NCBI RefSeq assembly: GCF_001307295.1
Contig: NZ_CP012700.1
Coordinates: 4,591,001-4,655,000, forward strand
DNA from: Sphingopyxis macrogoltabida
Lineage (GTDB): Bacteria; Pseudomonadota; Alphaproteobacteria; Sphingomonadales; Sphingomonadaceae
DNA length: 64,000 nt
Direction: 5' to 3'
Shown: in pieces, positions 9,139 through 18,259 of the stretch
Numbering within the stretch: the stretch's first letter is position 1
Layout: each line of letters opens with the position of its first letter
Notes under the pieces: generated by a model
Databases searched by the model: none
Seen by the model: only the letters and a program-made list of their open reading frames with translations
Told to the model about the DNA's origin: nothing
Translations under genes and position numbers: made by a program

Positions 9139-9482
9139 GGCTGAAGCTCCTGTTTGCTAAACTGCATTCCCGATCCGTTCGGGACGAGGTCGGTTTACGC
9201 TGGAGCATTTATGCGAAACAGGCATATAAAATTATCCTGACTATTCGATAAAATAGAAAAGATGGCGCTCGGTCTGTAAAGACCGCTTTTCGAACTGGCT
9301 CTAGAAGCGGACCGTCTCGTACCGGCCACGAACGGACGCGGCTTCATTTACCCTGATCGACCAGGCAATCGCGGCATCATGGATTCATTCACGCTCAAGA
9401 GAGTGAATATTGACTCTTGATCTGGACGCTGCCACTAACGGGTCATGCCGACGATCGAGCGGCGATGAATGGGAGAGGGCAA
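9139..9482. other. Divergent control region between the hydrolase operon and the TonB receptor
   Basis: No gene is seen. The part nearest the hydrolase gene (9,210-9,262) is unusually AT-rich for this window and includes CTATT/AATAG inverted arms at 9,241-9,256, plausible promoter material for the leftward operon. The right part holds a 22-bp palindrome at 9,387-9,408 described separately, followed by a partial extra half-site (ATTGACTCTTGA). Confidence 0.6.
9387..9408 (+). promoter_or_regulatory. Putative TetR operator upstream of the TonB receptor
   Basis: A 22-bp imperfect palindrome with outer arms ATTCAC (9,387-9,392) and GTGAAT (9,403-9,408). Inner CTC/GAG also pair, leaving one mismatched pair and the centre. 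The right half AGAGAGTGAAT recurs exactly at 17,151-17,161 in front of the SDR gene of the same cluster. The TetR gene at 16,343 lies between the two, so it is the natural candidate protein. Confidence 0.6.
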
Positions 9483-11816
9483 ATGAGGGTTCAGCTGTTT
9501 GCGTCCGTATGCGCGGGCGCACTTTTCGCAATCCCGGTGGGCGCTGCCGCACAGGATGCCGCCGACGCCGCACCGCAGACCGATGAAACGCCCGAGGGCA
9601 ACGATATCATCGTCACCGCGACGCGCCGCGCCGAACGCATTCAGGACGTGCCGATCAGCATCTCGGCCTTCTCACAGGAAGAGCTAACCGAAAAGGGCAT
9701 CGTCGGTTACGAAGGCATCGGCCGTGAGACCCCCGGCGTCGTGCTCAATAAGCCGACCGCGAACTTCAGTAATTTCACCGCGCGCGGCATCGCAACCAAC
9801 GGCTATAACGCCAATCTGCAAAGCTCGGTCGCGATCTATATCGACGAGCTTCCCGTTTCGACGATCGGCAATACCACTGTCGTCGACCCGAATTTGTTCG
9901 ACGTTGAACGCGTCGAATTCCTGCGCGGACCGCAGGGCACGCTCTTCGGCTCGGGCTCGCTGTCGGGTGCGATGCGCATCCTCCAGAAAACCCCCGACCT
10001 CAATGATTTCGATGTTTCGGCGCTCGTCGATATCGGGCTCACCGGATCGGATTCGATCCGCCAGCGCTATAATGCGATGGTCAATGTGCCGCTGGTCGAG
10101 GACAAGCTGGCCCTGCGCGTCGTCGGTTTCTACCGCGACGAGGAAGGCTATCTCGACAATGTCGGGACGGGGGTCAAAAATTCGAACACGCTGATCGATT
10201 ATGGCGGCCGCGCGACCTTGCTGTGGCGCCCGACCGACCGCCTGTCGATCAAGCTGCTCGGCTCGTACGAATATAGCAATCCCAAGGATTCGTCGCTGAC
10301 CAGCCCGTCGCTCGGGCGCAACAAGCGCGTCTCGGACCAGCCCGATCGCTTCACCGGCAAGCAGCTGATCGCCAATGCGACGATCGACTATGAATTCGAC
10401 TTCGCCAAACTCACCAGTTCGTCGACCTATTCGGATTTCGACCAGCGCTTCTACGTCGACCTCGCCGGCACCTTCCAGCCCGGCTCCTTCGCCGGCGCGC
10501 CGATCGCCTTCGGTCTCGACGCCGATGGTTATGACAAGGTGTTCGTGCAGGAAACGCGCCTCGCGTCGACGCTCAACGGGCCGTTCCAGTTCGTCGTCGG
10601 CGGCTTCTATCTCGATCGCCGCCGCGACGTCGATTATTTCTACCGGTCGAACCTGGCGTTTCTCGCGTCGCGTAACATGACGGGGCTGCCCGACCAATAT
10701 TATCAGAAGCAATATACCCATTCGCTCAGCAAGGAACTCGCGGGCTTTGGCGAGCTGACCTATCGTTTCTCGGACAATTTCTGGCTGACGGGCGGCCTGC
10801 GTTATGGCGAGACGTCGGCGCAGGGCTTTACCGAGGCGGGCGGTTATCTCGCGACGGCCTCCGGTTTCTTCAATCTGAATTATCTCCAGGCCGCGCTCGC
10901 CGGGCTGAGGGGACCGACGGGCGCCTATCTGCCGGTCAATTTCGACACCTTCACGCCCTATGCCGCCGTGACTGGTCTCAAGGCAAAGGGCTCGAAGCCG
11001 TCGTGGAAGGCGAGCGCGACCTTCAAGCCGAGCGAGACGCTCACCACCTATGCGACCTTCTCGACGGGGTTCCGCGCGCCGATCGTCAACGCCTTCGCCG
11101 GCCGGGCGAGCGTCGTCGACGCCAACGACATCATCATTCCCTTCGGCGCAACCTCCGACAGTCTCGAAAGCTATGAGGTCGGCGCAAAGGGGCGCTGGCT
11201 GGGCGGGCGCGTCAGCATCAATGCCGCCTTCTACCTGATCGACTGGAGCAACATCCAGGCACAGGCGAACCGCGTATCGGATTCGGTGCAATTCGCGACC
11301 AACATCGGCGCGGCGCGCAGTAAGGGGTTCGAGTTCGAGGTCAATGTGATCCCGGCGACCGGGGTATCGATCGGCTTCAACGGCGCCTACAATGATAGCA
11401 AGATCACCAAGCTGTCGCCCGCCGAGGCGGCGATTTCGGGCGCGGTGCTCGGGCACCGGCTGTCGGCGCCGCGGATCCAGGGGTCGGCCTATATGTCGTA
11501 CAGCTTCAAGCTCGCTACCGACGTCGACGCGATGCTGGCGGTCAACGCACAGCATATCGGCGCATATAACAGCAGCTTCCCGAACACGCCGGGCGCCCCG
11601 AACGTGCCGCTCGCGACGTTCGGGAAAACCGACGCCTACAGCAACGTGAACATGAGCTTCGGTTTGAAGAAGGGTGATATTTCGGCGCAGCTCTATGTCG
11701 AAAATCTCTTCGACGATCATTCGATCACCTACATCCATCCCGAGGCCTTCCTGAACAGCCGCTTCGGGACGATGCGTCCACGCACCTTCGGCATTCGTCT
11801 CGGTTACGGACTCTAA
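9483..11816 (+). CDS. TonB-dependent outer-membrane receptor
   Basis: 777 residues. The signal peptide is MRVQLFASVCAGALFAIPVG with cleavage near AAAQD. The TonB-box-like segment NDIIVTATRRAERIQDVPIS is followed by a plug domain containing RGIATNGYNAN and VEFLRGPQGTLFGSGSLSG. The 22-strand barrel ends with RPRTFGIRLGYGL and a terminal aromatic-rich strand. ATG 9,483 is chosen because GGGAGAGG lies six bases ahead and the signal peptide begins there. The class is the sphingomonad catabolic type rather than a siderophore receptor, by context. It begins a rightward operon and probably imports the ester that the following enzymes degrade. A putative operator lies 75 bases upstream. Confidence 0.92.
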   Translation: MRVQLFASVCAGALFAIPVGAAAQDAADAAPQTDETPEGNDIIVTATRRAERIQDVPISISAFSQEELTEKGIVGYEGIGRETPGVVLNKPTANFSNFTARGIATNGYNANLQSSVAIYIDELPVSTIGNTTVVDPNLFDVERVEFLRGPQGTLFGSGSLSGAMRILQKTPDLNDFDVSALVDIGLTGSDSIRQRYNAMVNVPLVEDKLALRVVGFYRDEEGYLDNVGTGVKNSNTLIDYGGRATLLWRPTDRLSIKLLGSYEYSNPKDSSLTSPSLGRNKRVSDQPDRFTGKQLIANATIDYEFDFAKLTSSSTYSDFDQRFYVDLAGTFQPGSFAGAPIAFGLDADGYDKVFVQETRLASTLNGPFQFVVGGFYLDRRRDVDYFYRSNLAFLASRNMTGLPDQYYQKQYTHSLSKELAGFGELTYRFSDNFWLTGGLRYGETSAQGFTEAGGYLATASGFFNLNYLQAALAGLRGPTGAYLPVNFDTFTPYAAVTGLKAKGSKPSWKASATFKPSETLTTYATFSTGFRAPIVNAFAGRASVVDANDIIIPFGATSDSLESYEVGAKGRWLGGRVSINAAFYLIDWSNIQAQANRVSDSVQFATNIGAARSKGFEFEVNVIPATGVSIGFNGAYNDSKITKLSPAEAAISGAVLGHRLSAPRIQGSAYMSYSFKLATDVDAMLAVNAQHIGAYNSSFPNTPGAPNVPLATFGKTDAYSNVNMSFGLKKGDISAQLYVENLFDDHSITYIHPEAFLNSRFGTMRPRTFGIRLGYGL

Positions 11817-11819
11817 GCG

Positions 11820-13148
11820 GTGGCTGGCGCAGAAGCCGCCCTCTCCCCGGCCGCAGCGTCCCAAGATTCGGGCACGCGGCCGGGGAGCAATCCGACCTTT
11901 GTGCTGGGTATGCTCTGCCTCGTCTATGTGCTGAACTTCCTCGATCGGCAGCTGCTGTCGATCCTCGCCAAGCCGATCCAGGATGCGCTCCGGATCAGCG
12001 ACGGCCAGCTCGGGCTGATCAGCGGGCTCTATTTCGCGATGTTCTATTGCTTCATCGCGATCCCGGTCGGCTGGTTTGCCGATCGCACGAGCCGCGTCGG
12101 CGTCCTGTCCGCCGCCTGCGCGATCTGGAGCGGCGCGACCGTCGCGTGCGGCATGGCCGCCAACTACACCCAACTCGTCGTGGCGCGCATGGTCGTCGGC
12201 TTCGGCGAGGCGGGCGGTGTACCGCCCTCCTATGCGATCATCACCGACACCTATCCGCCCGGCAAACGCGCCGCGGCGCTCGGAATTTTCAACCTCGGCC
12301 CGGCGATCGGCGCAGCGGCGGGCGTGGCGTTCGGCGCCGCGATCGCCGAGCGCTTTGGCTGGCGCATTCCCTTCATCGCGGTGGGCGCGATCGGGATCGT
12401 CACCGCAGCGGTGGTATGGCTGACGGTGCGCGAGCCGAAGCGCGGCGCGACCGATGTCGCGGCTTCGCCCGCAGGCGCCGACGACAAGGCGGCCTTCTGG
12501 CCGACAGTGCGCATGTTCCTGTCGCATCCGATCCTGATGCTGGCGGCGTTGGGCAGCGGCGCGACGCAGTTCGTCACCTATGGTCTCGGCAATTTTGCGG
12601 CGCTGTTCCTGATGCGCGAGAAGGGCATGGAGCTGGGCGACGTTGCGATCTGGTATGCGCTGGTGCTGCTCATCGGCATGGGCGGCGGAATGATCGTCTC
12701 GGGCCGCGTGATCGACCGCATGGTGCGCAAATCGCGCGCCGGCTATGCGATTGCTCCGGCGCTCTCGCTGGTCGTCGCGATGCCCTTTTATATCGCCTTC
12801 GTCTGGGCGCCCGGCTGGCCGCTCGCGCTGGCGCTGCTCACCGTGGTGATGATCTTCAACTATTTCTACCTCTCGGCCTCGGTCGCGCTGGTTCAGGAGG
12901 AAGTGAAACCGAACCAGCGCGTGCTGGCGGGCGCCTTGCTGTTGCTCATCATGAACTTCATCGGATTGGGGCTGGGGCCGACATGGGTCGGTTTCGCCAG
13001 CGACTGGTTCAAGGCGCAGGGCGACCTTCATGGGTTGCAGACGGCGCTCTACACGCTGACGCCCTTTTATCTGATCGCGATCGGGCTCTTCCTCTGGCTC
13101 GCGCGGCGGCTCCGCCGAGAGGATGGCCGTCAGGAGTTGGCAGCATGA
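11820..13148 (+). CDS. MFS transporter, spinster-like
   Basis: 442 residues, 12 predicted helices. LNFLDRQLLSILAKPIQDAL and the loop GWFADRTSRVGVL place it with the spinster/ExuT-like MFS proteins common in sphingomonad catabolic clusters. GTG at 11,820 follows the receptor stop by three bases, which suggests coupled translation. No strong ribosome site is visible, and ATG at 11,910 is an alternative but would lose part of the N-terminal tail. Probably carries the substrate or its acid product across the inner membrane. Confidence 0.83.
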   Translation: MAGAEAALSPAAASQDSGTRPGSNPTFVLGMLCLVYVLNFLDRQLLSILAKPIQDALRISDGQLGLISGLYFAMFYCFIAIPVGWFADRTSRVGVLSAACAIWSGATVACGMAANYTQLVVARMVVGFGEAGGVPPSYAIITDTYPPGKRAAALGIFNLGPAIGAAAGVAFGAAIAERFGWRIPFIAVGAIGIVTAAVVWLTVREPKRGATDVAASPAGADDKAAFWPTVRMFLSHPILMLAALGSGATQFVTYGLGNFAALFLMREKGMELGDVAIWYALVLLIGMGGGMIVSGRVIDRMVRKSRAGYAIAPALSLVVAMPFYIAFVWAPGWPLALALLTVVMIFNYFYLSASVALVQEEVKPNQRVLAGALLLLIMNFIGLGLGPTWVGFASDWFKAQGDLHGLQTALYTLTPFYLIAIGLFLWLARRLRREDGRQELAA

Positions 13149-14773
13149 AGAAATTGCACATCCTGTTGTCCGCAACCGGGCTTCTCGTGGCAACACCCGC
13201 CGTCGCGGCGAGCCCGGTGGTCGAGGCTCCCGCGGGCGCCGTCGAAGGCAAGACCGTCGGCAAGGTCCGCGAGTTCAAGGGCATCCCCTTCGCCCAGCCG
13301 CCGGTCGGGCCGCTCCGCTGGAAAGCCCCACTGCCTCTGCCGGCATGGCAGGGCGCGCGCAAGGCGCAGAGCTTCGGCGCCGCGTGCATCCAGCCGCGCC
13401 CGACCGCGGTGCACATCTACGCCAATCCGCCCGCGAAGATTTCGGAGGATTGCCTGACGCTCAATATCTGGGCGCCCGAAAAGGTGACGGGCGCTCCGGT
13501 AATCGTGTGGATTCACGGTGGCGCGCTTGCCACAGGCTACAGTCATGAGGGCATGTACGACGGCGCGAAGCTGGCGGCGCGCGGTGCCATTGTTGTGTCG
13601 ATCAACTACCGCCTCGGCGTCCTCGGCTATATGGCGCATCCGGGGCTCAGCGCGGAATCGCCCGACGGCGTGTCGGGCAATTATGGGCTGCTCGACCAGA
13701 TCGCCGCGCTCGAATGGGTGAAGGCGAATATCGGTGCGTTCGGCGGCGATGCGGCCAATGTCACGATCGCCGGCGAGTCCGCGGGCGCGCTCAGCGTGCT
13801 GTATCTGATGGCCTCGCCTAAGGCGCGCGGGCTGTTTCACAAGGCGATCGCGCAGAGCGCCTATATGATCTCGACCCCGTCGCTGAAGGACGTGCGCCAT
13901 GGCGAGCCCGCCGCCGAAGCGACGGGCGAAAGGGTCGCCGCCGCGCTCGGCGCCGCCGACATCGCGGCGCTGCGCAAGGTCGATCCGGTCGCGCTGACCG
14001 ATGGCGCGGCCAAGGCGGGTTATTTCCCATGGGGCACCGTCGACGGCAAGATTTTGCCCGACCAGCTCGTCGACATCTTCGACCGCGGCGAGCAGGCGCC
14101 GGTGCCGATGATCGCCGGGTTCAACATCGGCGAGATTCGTTCGCTGCGCATCCTTGCGCCTCCGGTTCCCGCCAATGCCGCCGCCTATGAAGCCGCGATC
14201 CGTGATCGCTATGGCGACCTCGCCGATGCCTGGCTCAAACTCTATCCGGCAAAGGATCTTGCCGAAACGATCCTCGCGGCCCCGCGCGACGCGCTCTATG
14301 GCTGGACGTCCGAACGGCTCGCGATCAAACAGACCGCGCTCGGCCAACCGGCCTACCTCTACCTCTTCGACCATGGCTATCCCGCGGCGAGCGAAGCCGG
14401 ACTGCACGGATTTCATGCCGCCGAAATTCCGTTTATATTCGGCACCGCCGGCGATACGCCGCCCTATTGGCCCAAAATCCCCGATACCGTTTCCGAGCGT
14501 CGCTTCGCAACCGCGATGGGCGACTATTGGGTTTCCTTCGCGAAGACGGGCAAGCCCGCGGCGGCGGGGCAGGCGGCATGGCGCCCTTACGGCACCGACG
14601 CCGCCTTCATGGCCTTTGCCGATGTGCCGCGTCCCGGCGCGCGGCTGATGCCCGGCATGTATGCGCTGCACGAGGCCGCCGTCTGCCGCCGCCGGGCGGC
14701 GGGCAACCAGCCGTGGAACTGGAACACGGGTATCGTCTCGCCCGTCCTTGCGAAGGACGCAAATTGTCCATGA
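13145..14773 (+). CDS. Type-B carboxylesterase, secreted
   Basis: 542 residues. The signal peptide (MKKLHILLSATGLLVATPAV) directs it to the periplasm or beyond. Family signatures are EDCLTLNIW (101-109), the oxyanion-hole IHGGA and GESAG (210-214) with nucleophile Ser212. A catalytic His is expected in FHAAEIPFIF. The ATG overlaps the MFS stop (13,145-13,148), and its own stop overlaps the next ATG, so the operon is tightly coupled. It would cleave a carboxylic ester whose acid is then activated by the next gene product. The substrate is not identifiable. Confidence 0.9.
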   Translation: MKKLHILLSATGLLVATPAVAASPVVEAPAGAVEGKTVGKVREFKGIPFAQPPVGPLRWKAPLPLPAWQGARKAQSFGAACIQPRPTAVHIYANPPAKISEDCLTLNIWAPEKVTGAPVIVWIHGGALATGYSHEGMYDGAKLAARGAIVVSINYRLGVLGYMAHPGLSAESPDGVSGNYGLLDQIAALEWVKANIGAFGGDAANVTIAGESAGALSVLYLMASPKARGLFHKAIAQSAYMISTPSLKDVRHGEPAAEATGERVAAALGAADIAALRKVDPVALTDGAAKAGYFPWGTVDGKILPDQLVDIFDRGEQAPVPMIAGFNIGEIRSLRILAPPVPANAAAYEAAIRDRYGDLADAWLKLYPAKDLAETILAAPRDALYGWTSERLAIKQTALGQPAYLYLFDHGYPAASEAGLHGFHAAEIPFIFGTAGDTPPYWPKIPDTVSERRFATAMGDYWVSFAKTGKPAAAGQAAWRPYGTDAAFMAFADVPRPGARLMPGMYALHEAAVCRRRAAGNQPWNWNTGIVSPVLAKDANCP

Positions 14774-16356
14774 TCCACGGCATGATGCAGGATTATCCGC
14801 TGACCCTCGACAAATTCCTCGACCATGCCGCGCGCTGGCATGGCGAGGCCGAGGTCGTAACTGCGTGCGAAGATGGGAGCGTTGCGCGGATCGGCTATGC
14901 CGCACTCCGCGACCGCAGTCTCGCCATCTCCTCACTGCTCGCCGGCTTGGGGGTGGGCGAGAGCGACCGCGTCGCGACGCTCGCATGGAATAGCCAGGCG
15001 CATGTCGAGGCTTGGTATGCGACGCTGGGCATCGGCGCCGTTTGCCATACGCTCAATCCGCGCCTCACCGCGCCGCAACTCGCGGCGATGGCGGTGCAGT
15101 CGGGCGCCAGGCTGCTGATCGTCAGCGCCGACCTGCTGCCGCTTGCGCGGTCGATCGTCGAGCGTGCGCCCGCGATCGCGCAGGTGCTGGTGATCGACGG
15201 GCCCGCCGGAGATTGGCCGGCTGCGGCGCCGCCGCTTCACGAACTCGAAGCTCTGATGGCCGACGCGCCGGGTGGGACCTTATGGGGCGGTTTCGACGAA
15301 CGCTCGCCTGCCGGGCTCTGCTTTACTTCGGGAACGACGGGTGCGCCGAAGGGCGTAACCTACACACACCGCGCAAGCTTCCTCCATACGCTGCGCGCAT
15401 TGCAGGCCGACGTAATGGCCTTCACCCACCGTGATGCGGTGCTCGCGGTGGTGCCGATGTTCCACGCCAATGCCTGGGGCTTGCCCTTCGCGCTGCCTGC
15501 GGTGGGCGGAAAGCTCGTGCTCCCCGGTCGGCAGGCCGACGGTGCAAGCCTCGCGCGGCTGATCGCGGCCGAGGGCGTTACGGTCGGCGTCGGCGTTCCG
15601 ACGGTATGGCTCGGCGTCGTCGAACATATCGAGGCGACGGGTGGCGACCTGCCGTCACTCAAACGCATCATCGTCGGCGGCGCGCCGATGGCGCCCGCGC
15701 TGATGGAGCGCATCGAGCGGCGCCTTGGCGTTACCGTGCAGACGAGCTGGGGCATGACCGAGTTGTCGCCGCTCGGTACGATTGCGCCGCCGGATGACCC
15801 GCTGCGCACCGCATCGGTATCGGGACGTCCGGCGATCGGCGTCGACCTGCTGCTCACCGACGCCGCCGGCGTGGCCCTGCCGGAACAGCGCGGAGTCGAG
15901 GGGCATTTGCGCGTTCGCGGATCGGCAGTGGTCGAACGCTATCTCGGGCAAACGGAGTCCGCCACCGACGATGACGGCTGGTTCGCGACCGGCGACCTCG
16001 CCCGGCTCGATGCGCGCGGCAATCTGTCGATCACCGGCCGCGCCAAGGATCTGATCAAATCGGGCGGCGAATGGATCAATCCCGCCGAGATCGAGGCCGT
16101 CGTCGGAGCCTTGCCGCAGGTGTCGCTTGCGGCGGTCATCGGCCGCGAAGATCCCAAATGGGGCGAGCGGCCGGTGCTGCTCGTTGAACTCGGTTCGGGA
16201 GCCCAAATCAGCGACGCCGATCTGCTGGCGCCGCTTGCGGGCCGTGTGGCACCTTGGTGGATTCCCGATGCGGTCGTGCGCCTCGCGTCCATGCCGCTGG
16301 CGCCGACGGGAAAAATCGATAAGATTCGCTTGCGGAACGACCATGGCGCGGGTTGA
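14770..16356 (+). CDS. Acyl-CoA synthetase (ANL superfamily)
   Basis: 528 residues. The P-loop TSGTTGAPKG lies at 186-195. SWGMTELSPLGT matches motif A4/A5, WFATGDLARLD holds the ATP-binding Asp, and GRAKDLIKSGGEWI plus the C-terminal lysine region (PTGKIDKIRL) complete adenylation and thioester steps. This resembles fatty-acid or medium-chain acyl-CoA ligases (AlkK-like). ATG 14,770 overlaps the esterase stop by four bases. It most likely converts the acid released by the esterase to its CoA thioester for beta-oxidation with the SDR at 17,172. Confidence 0.9.
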   Translation: MIHGMMQDYPLTLDKFLDHAARWHGEAEVVTACEDGSVARIGYAALRDRSLAISSLLAGLGVGESDRVATLAWNSQAHVEAWYATLGIGAVCHTLNPRLTAPQLAAMAVQSGARLLIVSADLLPLARSIVERAPAIAQVLVIDGPAGDWPAAAPPLHELEALMADAPGGTLWGGFDERSPAGLCFTSGTTGAPKGVTYTHRASFLHTLRALQADVMAFTHRDAVLAVVPMFHANAWGLPFALPAVGGKLVLPGRQADGASLARLIAAEGVTVGVGVPTVWLGVVEHIEATGGDLPSLKRIIVGGAPMAPALMERIERRLGVTVQTSWGMTELSPLGTIAPPDDPLRTASVSGRPAIGVDLLLTDAAGVALPEQRGVEGHLRVRGSAVVERYLGQTESATDDDGWFATGDLARLDARGNLSITGRAKDLIKSGGEWINPAEIEAVVGALPQVSLAAVIGREDPKWGERPVLLVELGSGAQISDADLLAPLAGRVAPWWIPDAVVRLASMPLAPTGKIDKIRLRNDHGAG

Positions 16357-17095
16357 TCGGCAAGCGGGCGTCGCGGCAGGGGCGGCGACGGAACAGGAAC
16401 TGAAAGTCGGACGAGTGGCAGAAGAGGCGAAAACGCGTCGGCGATCGACCAAGGCCGAACAGCGCGCCGAAACGATGGAGCAGATCCTCGACGAGGCTGA
16501 ACTGCTCTTCTCACGGCACGGTCTGCACGGGGTGACGCTAAAGGATGTCGCGAAGCGCGTCGGCGTCCACCACACGCTGCTCAACTATTATTTCGAGGAC
16601 AAGAAAAAGCTGTTCGACGCCGTTTTTGCGCGGCGCGCAGTTGTGACGAGCACCAAGCGGATGCAGGCGCTCGACGAATATGATCGCGCGAGCGGCGGCA
16701 AGCCGACGATCGAGGGCGCGCTCCATGCCTTCCTCGACACCGACCTCGATCTCTACATCCACGGCGGCGACGGCTGGAAAAATTACGGCGCGCTGGGCGC
16801 GCAGGTCGCCAACACCCCCGAATGGGGCGCCGAGCTGATGGACAGCCATTTTGACCCGGTGGTTCTTCGCCTGATCGAACTTCTGAAAAAGGCGATGCCC
16901 GATTGCGCTGAAGAGGACATCTTCTGGGGCTATCACTTCGTCACCGGTGCACTGATGGTCACGCTCGCACGCACCGGACGCATCGACAAGCTGTCGGGCG
17001 GCGTCTGCAAGTCCGAGGATTTCGAAGCCATCAAGGCGCGCATGGCCGCCTTCATGGCGGCGGGTTTCCGGCAAATCTGCAACAAAAAGGCTTAG
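16343..17095 (+). CDS. TetR-family transcriptional regulator
   Basis: 250 residues. After a charged 40-residue leader comes a TetR helix-turn-helix (MEQILDEAELLFSRHGLHGV, then TLKDVAKRVGVHHTLLNYYF), and the C-terminal part is a ligand-binding helical domain. ATG 16,343 overlaps the ligase gene by 14 bases; starts further inside are possible because the leader is not conserved in the family. It is the only regulator in the 9.4-18.1 kb cluster. Two near-identical palindromes (9,387 and 17,140) flank the genes it would control. A CoA-ester or free acid ligand is inferred from context. Confidence 0.86.
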   Translation: MARVDRQAGVAAGAATEQELKVGRVAEEAKTRRRSTKAEQRAETMEQILDEAELLFSRHGLHGVTLKDVAKRVGVHHTLLNYYFEDKKKLFDAVFARRAVVTSTKRMQALDEYDRASGGKPTIEGALHAFLDTDLDLYIHGGDGWKNYGALGAQVANTPEWGAELMDSHFDPVVLRLIELLKKAMPDCAEEDIFWGYHFVTGALMVTLARTGRIDKLSGGVCKSEDFEAIKARMAAFMAAGFRQICNKKA

Positions 17096-17139
17096 GCGTC
17101 AGGGCTGGTTCGCCCGTTCGTCTTTTGCCTGTCCAATAT

Positions 17140-17161
17140 ATTAACTCACTAGAGAGTGAAT
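17140..17161 (+). promoter_or_regulatory. Putative TetR operator upstream of the SDR gene
   Basis: Same 22-base length and the same right half (AGAGAGTGAAT) as the site at 9,387. The inner arms TCACT (17,147-17,151) and AGTGA (17,155-17,159) form a palindrome around four bases. It ends one base before the likely Shine-Dalgarno GGAG at 17,162-17,165, so a bound repressor would block the promoter or initiation region. Confidence 0.6.
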
Positions 17162-17171
17162 GGAGATTGAT

Positions 17172-18059
17172 ATGGAAGACGAGATTCGTCCGCTTCGGGA
17201 CCGGGTAGCGATGGTGACCGGGGCCGGTGGCGGATTGGGCCGCGCCCATGCGCTCTACCTCGCAAGGCAGGGCGCACGTGTCGTGGTGAACGACCTCGCA
17301 CTGTCTGCTGCCGAGCAAGTCGCGTCGGAGATTGTCGCGAATGGCGGAGAGGCGCTGGCGATCGCTGCTTCGGTGACCGACGAAGCCACGGTCGAGGCGA
17401 TGGTTCGCCACACGATCGATGCGTGGGGACGCATCGACATCCTCGTCAACAACGCAGGCATCCTGCGCGACAAGAGCTTCGCCAAGATGAGCATCGACGA
17501 TTTTCGTCTGGTCGTCGACGTCCACCTGATGGGTGCCGCGATCTGCTGCAAGGCGGTGTGGGAGGTGATGCGCGCGCAGCAATATGGCCGCATCGTCATG
17601 ACGACCTCATCGTCGGGACTCTGGGGCAATTTCGGGCAGGCGAATTACGGCGCCGCCAAGATGGCGCTCGTCGGGCTGATGCAGACGCTGGCGATCGAGG
17701 GCGAGAAATATGGCATCCGCGTCAACAGTCTCGCGCCGACCGCCGCGACGCAGATGACGCAGGGGGTTTTGTCCGAACAGAGTCTCGCGGCGCTTGATCC
17801 GATATGCGTCAGTCCCGGGCTGCTGGCCTTGGTCGGTAATGCTGCGCCGACGCGCGCCATCCTCTGCGCTGGGGCAGGGCATTTCGCGAGTGCCGAAATC
17901 ACGCTGTCTCGTGGCGCCTTCATCGGACGCGATGCCGATGCCGGAGATCGCCTGACCGATCAATGGTCAAGCGTGACCGCGCGGGAAGAGGCGATCGTTC
18001 CCGCCTATGGCTTTATGCAGGCGGAGCGCGAGGTGGCCAGTGCACGCGCGGATCGTTGA
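17172..18059 (+). CDS. SDR-family dehydrogenase, MFE-2/3-hydroxyacyl-CoA type
   Basis: 295 residues. The Rossmann glycine motif TGAGGGLG (16-23), NNAG (93-96) and the catalytic pair Tyr159-Lys163 in ANYGAAK mark a classical short-chain dehydrogenase. The C-terminal extension of about 90 residues (ISPGLLALV-like stretch) resembles the dehydrogenase unit of peroxisomal multifunctional enzyme 2, which oxidises 3-hydroxyacyl-CoA. ATG 17,172 is preferred over the in-frame ATG 17,160 because GGAG lies six bases ahead of it. It is transcribed alone behind its own operator and probably serves beta-oxidation of the ligase product. Confidence 0.85.
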   Translation: MEDEIRPLRDRVAMVTGAGGGLGRAHALYLARQGARVVVNDLALSAAEQVASEIVANGGEALAIAASVTDEATVEAMVRHTIDAWGRIDILVNNAGILRDKSFAKMSIDDFRLVVDVHLMGAAICCKAVWEVMRAQQYGRIVMTTSSSGLWGNFGQANYGAAKMALVGLMQTLAIEGEKYGIRVNSLAPTAATQMTQGVLSEQSLAALDPICVSPGLLALVGNAAPTRAILCAGAGHFASAEITLSRGAFIGRDADAGDRLTDQWSSVTAREEAIVPAYGFMQAEREVASARADR

Positions 18060-18259
18060 ATCCGACGTCGGTTGCTCCCCATTTCTTTTAGGAGCGGCCT
18101 GACCGCTATCGGCCAGGTGCAGCGATCGCTTTCCTGGTGAAAATGGAACCTGCTAAACGGCTGCTGTTGGGATGGTGAGCTACCCTTACCCCTCTCCTCA
18201 GGGAAGAGCGCCTTTGAGGGCGGCTGACCGGTATCGAACATTGCGTTTCACGCCTCGCT
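18060..18259. other. Non-coding stretch after the SDR gene
   Basis: No gene recognised. An imperfect inverted pair (CCTGACC at 18,098 and GGCCAGG at 18,113) without a T-tract may be a weak terminator of the SDR gene. Confidence 0.35.

Noticed and set aside
9684..13196. Antisense open frame of 1,170 codons across the TonB and MFS genes
   Set aside because: GC-rich shadow of two well-supported genes: Arg/Asp/Glu-rich, no domain and no ribosome site.
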